Assembly: GCF_900103215.1 (NCBI RefSeq)
Contig: NZ_FNGV01000001.1
Span: forward strand, 868,001 to 932,000
Reading direction: 5' to 3'
Length of the DNA: 64,000 nt
Source: Kriegella aquimaris
GTDB lineage: Bacteria > Bacteroidota > Bacteroidia > Flavobacteriales > Flavobacteriaceae
Shown: piece after piece, positions 26,715-35,513 of the stretch
How positions within the stretch are numbered: the stretch's first letter is position 1
Layout: each line of letters begins with the position of its first letter
Made by a program: the position numbers and the translations under genes
Notes under the pieces: generated by a model
The model's database searches: none
The model's input: the letters and a program-made list of their open reading frames with translations, nothing else
Told to the model about the DNA's origin: nothing

Positions 26715-27134
26715 TTAAGGATGCGCCGAAACCCAAACGGATTTATTCTTAAAAATCTCCTTTTTCCAAATCGGCACTTTCTCTTTTAGGGTATCGATTA
26801 AAAATCGACTGGCCTCAAAACATGCGGTTCGATGCGCCGAAGAAGCCCCTACTACAACTACAGGTTCTTCTACTTTTTTGGCACCGACGGCGTGCCGAAT
26901 CAGTACTTTGTTGAGTTCCCATTTCTCCATGGCTTCCAAGGCAATTTTTTCCATTTCCTTAAGTGCCATATTCTTATAGGTCTCGAACTCTAAGGCTACT
27001 ACCTCTTCATTATTGGTAAACTCGCGTACCGCGCCCACAAAAACACAGATACCCCCACTTTGCGGGTGGGAAAGTTCACTGTACACATTCGCCGAATCGA
27101 TATGGTCTACTATTTCTATTGTCAGTTTTTCCAT
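26715..27134 (-). CDS. moaE: molybdopterin synthase catalytic subunit
   Basis: 139 residues. MoaE uses MoaD thiocarboxylate to build the dithiolene of molybdopterin. Sequence signs: GGICVFVGAVREFTNNEEVVALEFETYKNMALKEM, WELNKVLIRHAVGAKKVEEPVVVVGASSAHRTACFEASRFLIDTLKEKVPIWKKEIF (active-site Lys residues in KEKVPIWKKE). It starts on the last base of the moaD stop codon, the usual coupled moaD-moaE arrangement. Confidence 0.96.
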   Translation of the reverse strand: MEKLTIEIVDHIDSANVYSELSHPQSGGICVFVGAVREFTNNEEVVALEFETYKNMALKEMEKIALEAMEKWELNKVLIRHAVGAKKVEEPVVVVGASSAHRTACFEASRFLIDTLKEKVPIWKKEIFKNKSVWVSAHP

Positions 27135-27376
27135 TAACCTCCGCTTACAGGTGGAATTATTGCAATTTCATCATCCTTTGTCAAAAACACGGCATCGGTA
27201 GCATACTCACTGTTAACAGCTACTGCCAGCGAAGAAAGCTTCCCAAATTCGGGGTAGGATGCGGTCAAAAGACGCTTTAAATCCCCCACCGAACCGGGCA
27301 GTTCGTCCGTTTCCGAAAATCGGATTTCAGATTTCCCGACAATGTCTTTGGCTATGCCAAACAATAATACTTCCAT
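27134..27376 (-). CDS. moaD: molybdopterin synthase sulfur carrier subunit
   Basis: 80 residues, a ubiquitin-like fold that ends EIAIIPPVSGG; the terminal Gly-Gly is the group adenylylated by MoeB and converted to a thiocarboxylate. It is the first gene of the minus-strand cofactor operon. A CATCTTTG box (27381-27388), one base off the -7 consensus, ends 4 bases upstream of the ATG and may be its promoter. Confidence 0.95.
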   Translation of the reverse strand: MEVLLFGIAKDIVGKSEIRFSETDELPGSVGDLKRLLTASYPEFGKLSSLAVAVNSEYATDAVFLTKDDEIAIIPPVSGG

Positions 27377-27439
27377 ATTGCAAAGATGATCTTAAAATTA
27401 AACAAAAAAAAACGGCTTGCGTCGCAGATTAGGTCATTT

Positions 27440-28246
27440 TTAACCTTTATCCTTTACTATTTCCGCTTTTTCGGGTTTCTTAAAAAAACCATCGGGTTTG
27501 GCTACTTCACTAACGGTCACATTTTCAAATGGAACGGTGTTTTTAGGCGTCTTAATTTCCTTTCCTTCGTAAGTATACCAAGTAATGGATTTAGGAAGTA
27601 CCACATCTGAAACGGGCATCCAATCATTATATCGAATCCAGCGAACATCATCAGATGGTTCATCGGAGCCATAGGTAAACGTATACCCCAACCAAGCCAT
27701 TTGGTAGGTTTCCGGATCGTAATGCAGGTAGTATTCATCTTTTGAAGAAGCCCCTACCCCATCATTATAGCTCATATGCACCCCAGGGTATGACTTTCCC
27801 TCGAAAACCAAATCTTCCGCTTTTTTATAATTGATGTTATCATCGGCAAAGACATAGGGCATCGTATAAAAGTAGAACATCAGATTATGGTACAAAGCAG
27901 CATTGCCCTTATAGCTTTTGGATTCATCCAACAGCCATACATTTTCCCCGTCATAACCCAATGTTGCGTCGGGTAAGACAATTTTATCTTTTCTGGAATA
28001 TAAATCGACGGTATGTTGTTCCCTTGCATCGGGTTTTGGTATATCAAACTCCAATGTTCTTTTACTTCTCCAGTTTTGAAGTCCGCCATGGGCAGCGAAA
28101 ACTTTGTTCAAAGCTTCGGGATATTTATTTGCTTTGGAAGCGACCTGTGTCTCTGGTATCTCTGTGACATCGGCCTGTACTTCCTTGGGTTTTTCCTTAC
28201 AGGATAAAAATAGAAGCAATGCGATAATAGTTAATTGATATTTCAT
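27440..28246 (-). CDS. DUF6503 lipoprotein
   Basis: 268 residues. MKYQLTIIALLLFLSC gives a lipobox with Cys16 followed by a Lys/Glu-rich linker (CKEKPKE). The body contains LNKVFAAHGGLQNWRSKRTLEFDI, YSRKDKIVLPDATLGYDGENVWLLDE and WYTYEGKEIKTPKNTVPFENVTV, the pattern of the DUF6503 beta-sheet proteins related to the LolA/LolB lipoprotein-carrier fold. The role is unknown. It ends 63 bases before moaD and may be co-transcribed with the cofactor operon or end separately. Confidence 0.75.
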   Translation of the reverse strand: MKYQLTIIALLLFLSCKEKPKEVQADVTEIPETQVASKANKYPEALNKVFAAHGGLQNWRSKRTLEFDIPKPDAREQHTVDLYSRKDKIVLPDATLGYDGENVWLLDESKSYKGNAALYHNLMFYFYTMPYVFADDNINYKKAEDLVFEGKSYPGVHMSYNDGVGASSKDEYYLHYDPETYQMAWLGYTFTYGSDEPSDDVRWIRYNDWMPVSDVVLPKSITWYTYEGKEIKTPKNTVPFENVTVSEVAKPDGFFKKPEKAEIVKDKG

Positions 28247-28468
28247 GTTTTGTTTTTAGATTTTGCAATAGGTCGCATACCTTTCCAATAATTTACATAT
28301 TAAACCCCATTTAGCTAATAAGATGACAGTGAAAATTAACCACTTTATGTCGAGGCGAGGTCATTTCTAAGTTTTCGAGCACCGTAGCGGCATGAAAAAA
28401 TGGCAAAAACAGGATGCCCTAAGACAATTTTTTAGCCAATTGAAAAAGTTTAAACGGGTTCATTGCCC

Positions 28469-28476
28469 TATTTTTG
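28469..28476 (+). promoter_or_regulatory. -7 box TATTTTTG directly before the RNA methyltransferase gene
   Basis: TATTTTTG matches TAnnTTTG and ends 5 bases before ATG 28482. The position also argues against a longer coding frame that would start at 28392, upstream of the promoter. No good -33 at the standard spacing. Confidence 0.5.
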
Positions 28477-28481
28477 CATCG

Positions 28482-29291
28482 ATGAACGAAATTAAACATA
28501 TTAGTAGCCCCCAAAACCCTTTGATCAAAAAAATAGTTTTGCTCAAAGAAAAATCGCGGGAACGCAAGAAATCGAGTCTGTTTATTTTGGAGGGTGCCCG
28601 GGAGCTTCAAATGGCCCTAAGGTCCGATTACGATATTCAAACGCTACTTTTCTGTCCTGAAATAATCGAAGAACCTGAAGTTATTGAACTATTGGAAGGC
28701 AAGGCCATTCCGGAAGTCATAGCCATTACAAAAGGAGTGTATCAGAAAATTGCACATCGAGCGACCACAGAGGGTATTTTGGCCATTGTTCAATCAAAAC
28801 CCCATGTCTTAAGTGCGCTTACCTTTAAAAATAGGAATCCGCTTATTTTAGTCGCGGAAGCACCCGAAAAGCCCGGAAATATTGGAGCTTTGCTACGCAC
28901 CGCCGATGCCGCGAATCTTGACGCGGTCATCATAGCCAATGCCAAGGGCGACCTTTACAACCCTAACATTATTCGATCCAGTGTGGGATGCATCTTTACT
29001 ACCACGCTTGCCCTGGGTAGCACCTCTGAAATCATTTCTTTTTTAAAGGAAAATAACATTGCGATATACTGTGCGGCCCTAACAGCTTCCGAGCGATATA
29101 CCGAAATTGATTTTAAACCAAGTGCGGCCATCGTTGTAGGTACTGAGGCTACGGGACTTTCTGAAGAATGGCTGCAGAACGCGACAAAGAACATCATAAT
29201 ACCGATGTTGGGCGAGATAGACTCCATGAACGTGTCGGTATCGGCAGCAATACTTATCTTTGAGGCGAAACGACAGCGTGATTTCGAATAG
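28482..29291 (+). CDS. SpoU/TrmH-family RNA 2'-O-methyltransferase
   Basis: 269 residues from ATG 28482, where the usual N-terminus EIKHISSPQNPLIKKIVLLKEKSRERKKSSLFILEGAREL begins (substrate-binding L30e-like domain). The C-terminal SPOUT knot shows NIGALLRTADAANLDAVII (motif 1), VVGTEATGLSEEW (motif 2) and IPMLGEIDSMNVSVSAAILIFE (motif 3). It methylates a ribose in rRNA or tRNA using S-adenosylmethionine; which nucleotide cannot be told. Single gene between two spacers. Confidence 0.92.
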   Translation: MNEIKHISSPQNPLIKKIVLLKEKSRERKKSSLFILEGARELQMALRSDYDIQTLLFCPEIIEEPEVIELLEGKAIPEVIAITKGVYQKIAHRATTEGILAIVQSKPHVLSALTFKNRNPLILVAEAPEKPGNIGALLRTADAANLDAVIIANAKGDLYNPNIIRSSVGCIFTTTLALGSTSEIISFLKENNIAIYCAALTASERYTEIDFKPSAAIVVGTEATGLSEEWLQNATKNIIIPMLGEIDSMNVSVSAAILIFEAKRQRDFE

Positions 29292-29386
29292 AAGGCACTG
29301 GCTTTACAGCGTTTTCAGGTGGTAGTTGAAGGGAACGATGAATTAAAAGTTCCCATAAACATCACAACAAACTTTAAAACCTCTTA

Positions 29387-30619
29387 ATGAACCACAACAC
29401 CCTATTTTATATTATCGTTGGCATTTTGGTTGCCCAATTTTTACTGGAGACCATTCTAGACTATTTCAATGCGCGCCATTATAGTGATCCGGTTCCTGAG
29501 GAACTCAATGATGTTTTTGACGCGGAAGAATATCAAAAGTCACAAAATTATAAAAAGACCAATTATCGATTCGGACTTATAACTTCTACCTTTTCTCTGC
29601 TTTTAACACTTGGGTTTCTTATTTTAGGAGGCTTTGGATGGATCGATTCGATAGCTAGGGGCATTACTGATAATGATATTCTAATTGCCTTGATTTTCTT
29701 TGGCATCATCATGATTGGAAGTGATATTATCACTACTCCGTTTTCTTACTATGCTACTTTTGTTATCGAGGAAAAATTCGGTTTTAACAAGACCACAAAA
29801 AAGACTTTCTTTTTCGACAAATTAAAAGGTTGGCTCATGATGAGCATTATAGGAGGGGGTATGTTGGCCGTTGTTATTTGGTTTTTTCAGTGGGCGGGCA
29901 CCAATTTTTGGATGTACGCTTGGGCCCTTATAGCGGTCTTTACGATTTTTATGAATTTGTTTTACAGCAAGTTAATCGTTCCGCTTTTCAATAAACAGCA
30001 TCCGTTGGAAGAGGGTGCGCTAAAGCAAAAAATAGAGGATTATGCCCATAAAGTAGGTTTTGACCTGAAAAATATTTTCGTAATCGACGGTTCTAAACGC
30101 TCAACCAAGGCCAATGCTTATTTTTCTGGGTTTGGAAAAGAGAAAAGAGTGACGTTGTACGACACCTTGATAAACGATTTAGATGAAGACGAAATCGTAG
30201 CCGTTTTGGCGCATGAAGTCGGCCATTATAAGCGTAAACATATTATTTTCAATCTATCCGCATCGATTTTATTGACAGGGTTCACGCTTTTCCTATTGTC
30301 CATTTTTATAAACACACCCGAAGTTTCTTTGGCCATCGGGGTTTCACAACCAAGTTTTCATGCCGCTTTGATCGGATTTGGCATTCTATATAGTCCCATT
30401 TCCGAAGTAACGGGACTTATTATGAACTATTTGTCACGAAAGTTTGAATTTCAGGCTGACGACTATGCCAAAACGACGTTCGCCCGTATGCCCTTGATTA
30501 CTTCCCTTAAAAAACTTTCCAAAAATAGCTTGAGCAACCTGACCCCGCATCCGGCGTATGTATTCATGCACTATTCGCACCCTCCATTGATTGCCAGAAT
30601 CAGAAATTTGATAAGTTAA
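29387..30619 (+). CDS. M48 membrane metallopeptidase, Ste24-like
   Basis: 410 residues with seven or so membrane segments. The zinc motif HEVGH is at residues 276-280 (AVLAHEVGHYKRKH), and FEFQADDYAKTTF further on supplies the third ligand. NAYFSGFGKEKRVTLYDTLI precedes it, as in the CAAX protease Ste24. Prenylated CAAX substrates are not expected in bacteria; such proteins are thought to take part in membrane protein quality control, which is inference here. It stands alone upstream of the rel gene. Confidence 0.93.
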   Translation: MNHNTLFYIIVGILVAQFLLETILDYFNARHYSDPVPEELNDVFDAEEYQKSQNYKKTNYRFGLITSTFSLLLTLGFLILGGFGWIDSIARGITDNDILIALIFFGIIMIGSDIITTPFSYYATFVIEEKFGFNKTTKKTFFFDKLKGWLMMSIIGGGMLAVVIWFFQWAGTNFWMYAWALIAVFTIFMNLFYSKLIVPLFNKQHPLEEGALKQKIEDYAHKVGFDLKNIFVIDGSKRSTKANAYFSGFGKEKRVTLYDTLINDLDEDEIVAVLAHEVGHYKRKHIIFNLSASILLTGFTLFLLSIFINTPEVSLAIGVSQPSFHAALIGFGILYSPISEVTGLIMNYLSRKFEFQADDYAKTTFARMPLITSLKKLSKNSLSNLTPHPAYVFMHYSHPPLIARIRNLIS

Positions 30620-30761
30620 AGGTCATGCAGGGCATTATAAGCCCCCTGAAATTATACTTTTCCTATCTATCGTTTTGATATTCAACAACTACCCGACTAT
30701 ATAGTGCCTTCGGGCATAATTTTTGTTGTATACTAGAAAGTATTATGGTAATTTAGATTCA

Positions 30762-32966
30762 ATGACTCAAGCAGCGCTAGAAAAGGAAAATAAAGAAATT
30801 GCCAGGCAATATAAAGAATTGCTGCGCATCAGTTATCAAAATTTATCTGACGACGATAAAAAGCTGATACGGGCAGCTTTTGAGGTAGCGCTTGACGCGC
30901 ACAAGGAGCAACGTCGAAAATCTGGGGAAGCCTATATCTTTCATCCTATTGCGGTCGCTAAAATCGTAGCCTCTGAAATTGGTCTCGATGCCACTTCGAT
31001 CGCCTCGGCACTTTTACACGATGTGGTCGAAGACACCGAGTACACTTTAGATGATATTGACCGTATGTTCGGGGAAACGGTTGCCCGAATCGTTGACGGA
31101 CTCACCAAGATCGCCCACCTGAAAAAAGATATGAGTACTTCGCAACAGGCGGAGAACTTTAGAAAAATGTTATTGACCTTGAACGATGATGTTCGGGTCA
31201 TCATTATCAAAATAGCCGATCGGTACCATAACATGCTGACTATGGATGCCATGCCCGAGCACAAACAGGTGCAAATGGCGTCGGAAACACTCTATATCTA
31301 CGCACCGCTTGCACACCGTATCGGACTCTACAATATCAAGACCGAACTCGAAGACTTAAGCCTTAAGTATACCGAGCCCAACGTTTACCGCGATATTTAT
31401 GATAAAATAGCGGACTCTAAGGAAGAACAGCAGGCTTATATCGATGCATTTTCGGGAGTTATCGACGAATCGTTAAAAAAGGAAGGGCTCAATTATTATA
31501 TCAAAGGTCGGATGAAATCCATTTTTTCCATCCGGAGAAAAATGAAGGCCCAAAATGTAACCTTTGACGAAATTTATGACAAGTTCGCCATCCGTATTAT
31601 TTATAAATCGGACCGTGCGAATGAAAAGTTTCTGGCATGGAAGATCTATTCCATCGTCACCGACCACTTTACCCCCAACCCCGTTCGACTACGGGATTGG
31701 ATTTCTTCGCCCAAATCTACGGGTTACGAGGCATTACACATCACCGTCATGGGACCCAAAGGCCGATGGGTCGAAGTGCAGATCCGTAGTGAACGAATGC
31801 ATGAAATTGCGGAAAAAGGATACGCCGCGCATTTTAAATACAAACATGGTGACCAAAAGGAACAAGGTATCGAAGTATGGCTCAATCGACTACAAGAGGC
31901 ATTGGAAAATTCGAATGCCAATGCGGTAGACTTTGTTGAAGAGTTTAAACTGAACCTGTACTCGAAAGAGATTTTTGTATTCACCCCCAAAGGCGATTTA
32001 AAATCATTGCCCAAAGGGGCGACTCCCCTTGATTTTGCCTTTAACATTCATACCGAAGTGGGTATGCGCACCCGTGGTGCCAAGGTGAATGGCAAACTGG
32101 TACCGCTGAACACAACTTTGAACAGTGGCGACCAAGTTGAAATAATAACTTCCGAACAGGCCAAACCCAACCAAAACTGGTTAGATTATGCGGCCACGGC
32201 AAGGGCACGTGCAAAAATAAAATCGTCGTTACGCGAAGAAAAGAAATCGACGGCCCAAGAAGGCAAGGAAACCTTGCGCAGAAAATTAAAGTCACAAAAG
32301 ATTACACTTAACGAAGATGTCATCAACAAAATGGTGGTCTTCTTTAAACTTAAAACCAGTCTAGACTTATTCTATCGTGTGGGCATCGGGGTGATCGATA
32401 ATCAAATGATCAAAGACTTTGCCTCTTCGTATAGCAATGCTTTTATCAGTTTCTTTAAGAACAAAATGCGGCGCAACCCCGTTCCTGAGGGGATAAACAA
32501 AGACGAGATTACTTCCAAATACGATATGCTCGTTTTTGGCAAGGAAGAGGAAAAACTCGAGTATAAACTATCGCCGTGCTGTAACCCGATTCCCGGGGAC
32601 GATGTTTTCGGCTTTATCAGTGTGAACGATGGAATCAAAGTGCATAAAAAAAACTGTCCAAATGCAATAGCCTTGCAGGCGCACTATGCCTATCGCATCA
32701 TCGGCGCTAAATGGATAGACTCGACACAACAAGAATTCCGATCTGAAATTCAATTGACCGGTATCGATAACCTTGGCCTAATCAGTGAAATCACCGAAGT
32801 TATTTCAGATGATATGCATGTAAACATGCGCAATTTGAACTTTAGTACCGATGGAGGCACTTTTAAAGGAAGAATTACGGTCGTTGTCAAAAACAATTCA
32901 ATATTGAAACAACTGATCGAGAATTTAAAGCAAATCAACGGCATCGATAAAGTGAGTAGAATTTAA
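30762..32966 (+). CDS. bifunctional (p)ppGpp synthetase/hydrolase
   Basis: 734 residues from ATG 30762; a TTG at 30723 lies upstream but is unlikely. RelA/SpoT (Rel) protein controlling the stringent response. N-terminal HD hydrolase: FHPIAVAKIVA, SALLHDVVEDTEYTLDDI, KIADRYHNMLTM. Synthetase domain: GRMKSIFSIRRKM, FAIRIIY, DWISSPKSTGYEALHITV, WVEVQIRSERMHEIAEKGYAAHF. Then TGS (FVFTPKGDLKSLPKGATPLDFAFNIHTEVG), a zinc-finger/helical part with CCNPIPGDDVFGF, and a C-terminal ACT domain. Both enzyme halves look intact, so it is likely the main Rel of the cell. Confidence 0.96.
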   Translation: MTQAALEKENKEIARQYKELLRISYQNLSDDDKKLIRAAFEVALDAHKEQRRKSGEAYIFHPIAVAKIVASEIGLDATSIASALLHDVVEDTEYTLDDIDRMFGETVARIVDGLTKIAHLKKDMSTSQQAENFRKMLLTLNDDVRVIIIKIADRYHNMLTMDAMPEHKQVQMASETLYIYAPLAHRIGLYNIKTELEDLSLKYTEPNVYRDIYDKIADSKEEQQAYIDAFSGVIDESLKKEGLNYYIKGRMKSIFSIRRKMKAQNVTFDEIYDKFAIRIIYKSDRANEKFLAWKIYSIVTDHFTPNPVRLRDWISSPKSTGYEALHITVMGPKGRWVEVQIRSERMHEIAEKGYAAHFKYKHGDQKEQGIEVWLNRLQEALENSNANAVDFVEEFKLNLYSKEIFVFTPKGDLKSLPKGATPLDFAFNIHTEVGMRTRGAKVNGKLVPLNTTLNSGDQVEIITSEQAKPNQNWLDYAATARARAKIKSSLREEKKSTAQEGKETLRRKLKSQKITLNEDVINKMVVFFKLKTSLDLFYRVGIGVIDNQMIKDFASSYSNAFISFFKNKMRRNPVPEGINKDEITSKYDMLVFGKEEEKLEYKLSPCCNPIPGDDVFGFISVNDGIKVHKKNCPNAIALQAHYAYRIIGAKWIDSTQQEFRSEIQLTGIDNLGLISEITEVISDDMHVNMRNLNFSTDGGTFKGRITVVVKNNSILKQLIENLKQINGIDKVSRI

Positions 32967-32976
32967 ATTTTAACTG

Positions 32977-32984
32977 TACCTTTG
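32977..32984 (+). promoter_or_regulatory. -7 box TACCTTTG before the Fur-family gene
   Basis: TACCTTTG fits TAnnTTTG, 10 bases after the rel stop codon and 28 bases before ATG 33013. A TTG at 32989 would lie at about the transcription start, so ATG 33013 is preferred. No -33 at the right spacing. Confidence 0.5.
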
Positions 32985-33012
32985 TAAATTGATTGACGTA
33001 GGAAAAATAGTT

Positions 33013-33468
33013 ATGGCTTCGAATAAGAACCAAGAAATCGTTAAGAATGTATTCACCACCTTTTTGGGGGAAAACGGGCATAGAAAAACGCCTGAACGGT
33101 ACGCCATACTTCAAGAAATTTACGATAGTGAAGAACATTTCGATATAGAATCGCTCTATATCAATATGAAAAACAAAAACTATAGGGTAAGTCGGGCCAC
33201 CTTATATAATACCATTGAACTTTTGTTGGAATGCAAACTGGTCAGAAAACATCAGTTCGGTAAAAATCAGGCACAATACGAGAAATCGTATTTCGACCGA
33301 CAACACGATCATGTTATCTTAACGGATACGGGCGAGGTTATGGAGTTCTGTGACCCCCGAATTCAATCGATAAAGAAAACCATTGAAGAGGTTTTCGATA
33401 TTAAGATCAATACCCATTCACTTTACTTCTACGGTACTAAAAACCAAAAAGAAAACACAAACAGCTAA
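33013..33468 (+). CDS. Fur-family transcriptional regulator
   Basis: 151 residues from ATG 33013. Winged helix ([59 protein letters not shown]) followed by a metal-binding dimer domain with [27 protein letters not shown]. The HDHVIL stretch and the following Glu/Cys are typical metal ligands, but the C-terminal CxxC zinc pair of Fur and PerR is not evident. It could sense iron, zinc or peroxide; not decided from sequence. purA follows after 16 bases. Confidence 0.9.
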   Translation: MASNKNQEIVKNVFTTFLGENGHRKTPERYAILQEIYDSEEHFDIESLYINMKNKNYRVSRATLYNTIELLLECKLVRKHQFGKNQAQYEKSYFDRQHDHVILTDTGEVMEFCDPRIQSIKKTIEEVFDIKINTHSLYFYGTKNQKENTNS

Positions 33469-33484
33469 CCAGAGAAACGTATTC

Positions 33485-34756
33485 ATGGCAGTAGATTTAT
33501 TGTTAGGGCTCCAATGGGGAGACGAAGGAAAAGGAAAAATTGTTGATGTACTTACCAAAGATTATGATATTATCGCCCGCTTTCAAGGAGGTCCCAATGC
33601 AGGACACACCTTAGAATTCGATGGTATCAAACACGTGCTACATACGATACCCTCGGGTATATTTCACAAAAACGCCATGAACATTGTAGGTAATGGGGTG
33701 GTAATCGACCCTGTTATTTTCAAGAAAGAACTCGATGCCCTGGTAAAGTTCAATATCGACATCAAGTCGAAACTTTTTATATCACGCAAGGCGCATTTGA
33801 TATTGCCAACACACCGTTTGTTGGATGCAGCCTCGGAAGCCTCTAAAGGTAAAGCCAAGATCGGATCTACCCTAAAAGGTATCGGCCCCACTTACATGGA
33901 CAAAACTGGTAGAAACGGGATGCGTGTAGGAGATCTCGAACTTGCCGATTGGAAAGAGAAATACAGGGCCTTGGCCGATAAGCACGAGACCATGATCGAC
34001 TTTTATAACGTCGATATCGAATACGACCTAAAAGAACTGGAAAATGATTTCTGGACGGGTATCGAAGCATTGAAAAAATTGACATTTATAGATAGTGAAG
34101 AATACCTTTTCAGGGCACAAAAAGAAGGTAAAAAAATACTGGCCGAAGGCGCGCAAGGGTCTTTGCTAGATATTGATTTTGGCACCTACCCCTTTGTGAC
34201 TTCTTCGAATACCACCGCTGCAGGTGCCTGTACCGGCTTGGGTGTTGCCCCAAATCAAATTGGGGCGGTAAAAGGAATTTTCAAGGCCTATGTAACCCGT
34301 GTAGGAAGTGGTCCCTTCCCTACCGAACTTTTTGATGAAGATGGTGAAACCATGGGCCGCGTCGGCAATGAATTCGGAGCGACTACCGGTCGACCAAGAC
34401 GTTGTGGGTGGCTTGATCTAGTGGCATTAAAATATGCCGTACAGATCAATGGGGTCACCGAACTTATGATGATGAAAGGCGATGTATTAAGCGGATTCAA
34501 AAAAATTAAGATCTGCACCGCCTACAATTACAAGGGCAAAGAAATCAAACACTGGCCTTATAATATCGAAGCCGAAAATGTAAGCCCTATCTATACCGAA
34601 ATGGACGGGTGGTCACAAGACCTTACCCAGATGACCAGTGCCGAACAATTGCCGGCCGCTTTAAATGCGTATATCGATTTTCTAGAGAAAGAATTGGAAG
34701 TACCGATCAAAATCGTTTCGGTAGGCCCAGACCGCACCCAGACGATTCACCGATAA
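33485..34756 (+). CDS. purA: adenylosuccinate synthetase
   Basis: 423 residues from ATG 33485; the open frame continues upstream into the Fur-family gene, but the conserved N-terminus MAVDLLLGLQWGDEGKGKIVDVL starts here. GTP-dependent ligase that joins IMP and aspartate in AMP synthesis. Motifs: GDEGKGK (P-loop), PNAGHT, GIGPTYMDK, AEGAQGSLLDIDFGTYPFVTSSN, VTRVGSGPFPTEL, and GRPRRCGWLD. The C-terminus VGPDRTQTIHR is complete. A strong terminator follows 50 bases later. Confidence 0.98.
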   Translation: MAVDLLLGLQWGDEGKGKIVDVLTKDYDIIARFQGGPNAGHTLEFDGIKHVLHTIPSGIFHKNAMNIVGNGVVIDPVIFKKELDALVKFNIDIKSKLFISRKAHLILPTHRLLDAASEASKGKAKIGSTLKGIGPTYMDKTGRNGMRVGDLELADWKEKYRALADKHETMIDFYNVDIEYDLKELENDFWTGIEALKKLTFIDSEEYLFRAQKEGKKILAEGAQGSLLDIDFGTYPFVTSSNTTAAGACTGLGVAPNQIGAVKGIFKAYVTRVGSGPFPTELFDEDGETMGRVGNEFGATTGRPRRCGWLDLVALKYAVQINGVTELMMMKGDVLSGFKKIKICTAYNYKGKEIKHWPYNIEAENVSPIYTEMDGWSQDLTQMTSAEQLPAALNAYIDFLEKELEVPIKIVSVGPDRTQTIHR

Positions 34757-34805
34757 TATTCGATGGTGTTATAAACACCTTTAAAACGGCACTTTCAGTG
34801 CTAAT

Positions 34806-34842
34806 AAAAATGCCCGTCAGACTTGTTGTGACGGGCATTTTT
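34806..34842 (+). terminator. Rho-independent terminator after purA
   Basis: AAAAATGCCCGTCA at 34806-34819 pairs perfectly over 14 bases with TGACGGGCATTTTT at 34829-34842, with a 9-base loop. The stem ends in a T-run, so it should end purA transcripts. Confidence 0.9.
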
Positions 34843-34977
34843 GTTGTAAGCTGCCGAGAATAACTCCATTAAAGACAACCCTAAAAACAGTTTAGTAGAA
34901 CCTCAAATCGTTAGTTTTGTTTGATATAGCTGAGAACACTTTCCTGTAGTGTTGTGATAATTAAAAGTTTTAGGATC

Positions 34978-35009
34978 TTGCGGATATTAAAAGAAAAAAG
35001 CTATATTTG
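34978..35009 (+). promoter_or_regulatory. marR promoter, TTG-N21-TATATTTG
   Basis: TTG at 34978-34980 and TATATTTG at 35002-35009 with 21 bases between them. The operator palindrome begins 3 bases downstream, so a bound repressor would cover the transcription start. Confidence 0.65.
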
Positions 35010-35011
35010 TA

Positions 35012-35033
35012 ATATCAACTATTGATATATCAA
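35012..35033 (-). promoter_or_regulatory. MarR operator, copy 1 (at the marR start)
   Basis: Contains ATATCAA-CTA-TTGATAT (35012-35028) and the overlapping perfect palindrome TTGATATATCAA (35022-35033). Read on the minus strand, 20 of 22 bases equal the copy in front of the DOMON gene (35477-35498). It lies between the -7 box and ATG 35036. Confidence 0.75.
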
Positions 35034-35035
35034 TA

Positions 35036-35458
35036 ATGATTGAAGAAATTCTGCTTTTCCAAATAGACAAGACCAGTAAGGTTGCCAAACAGTATTCCCA
35101 AAGGGAGTTTGATAGATTGGGTTTAAACATCACCGTTGAGCAATGGATCCTACTAAAAATCGTTCATGAAAGCAATCATATTTCACAGAAAGAATTAGCA
35201 GAAAAGTCGTTACGAGACCCCGCCTCTATTACCCGAACGCTTGACCTATTGCAAAAAAAAGAATTAATAAATCGCTTGCCTATCCCTGAAAACAGAAGGC
35301 AATACAATATCAACCTATCTAAAAAAGGAGCAGCATTCGTACAGAAGAATATGCCCATAGTCGATGCCCACAGAAAAAAGAGTATCGAAGGTCTTTCTGA
35401 AAAGGACCAACAAACTCTGAACAACCTGTTAAAACGGATTCAAGAGAATATGAATTAA
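35036..35458 (+). CDS. MarR-family transcriptional regulator
   Basis: 140 residues. Winged helix-turn-helix core: LNITVEQWILLKIVHESNHISQKELAEKSLRDPASITRTLDLLQKKELINRLPIPENRRQYNINLSKKG. The wing (NRRQYNINL) and the N- and C-terminal dimer helices are typical for MarR. The ligand is unknown. An operator lies over its own start and another before the following gene, which supports autoregulation and control of the DOMON gene. ATG 35036 starts 2 bases after the palindrome. Confidence 0.92.
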   Translation: MIEEILLFQIDKTSKVAKQYSQREFDRLGLNITVEQWILLKIVHESNHISQKELAEKSLRDPASITRTLDLLQKKELINRLPIPENRRQYNINLSKKGAAFVQKNMPIVDAHRKKSIEGLSEKDQQTLNNLLKRIQENMN

Positions 35459-35476
35459 AAAAATTTACAGTATAAA

Positions 35477-35498
35477 TTGATATATCAATAATTGATAC
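35477..35498 (+). promoter_or_regulatory. MarR operator, copy 2 (before the DOMON gene)
   Basis: TTGATATATCAA (35477-35488) followed by TAA and TTGATA (35492-35497), giving TATCAA-TAA-TTGATA at 35483-35497. Nearly identical to copy 1 but inverted, 16 bases before the ATG of the next gene. Confidence 0.75.
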
Positions 35499-35513
35499 AA
35501 TAAAGGAACCTTT

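Noticed and set aside
32989-33012. TTG start for the Fur-family gene
   Set aside because: It lies at the predicted transcription start after TACCTTTG (32977-32984); ATG 33013 is used instead.
33383-33484. Long N-terminal extension of purA
   Set aside because: It overlaps the Fur-family gene in another frame, and PurA proteins begin at MAVDLLLGLQWGDEGKGK.
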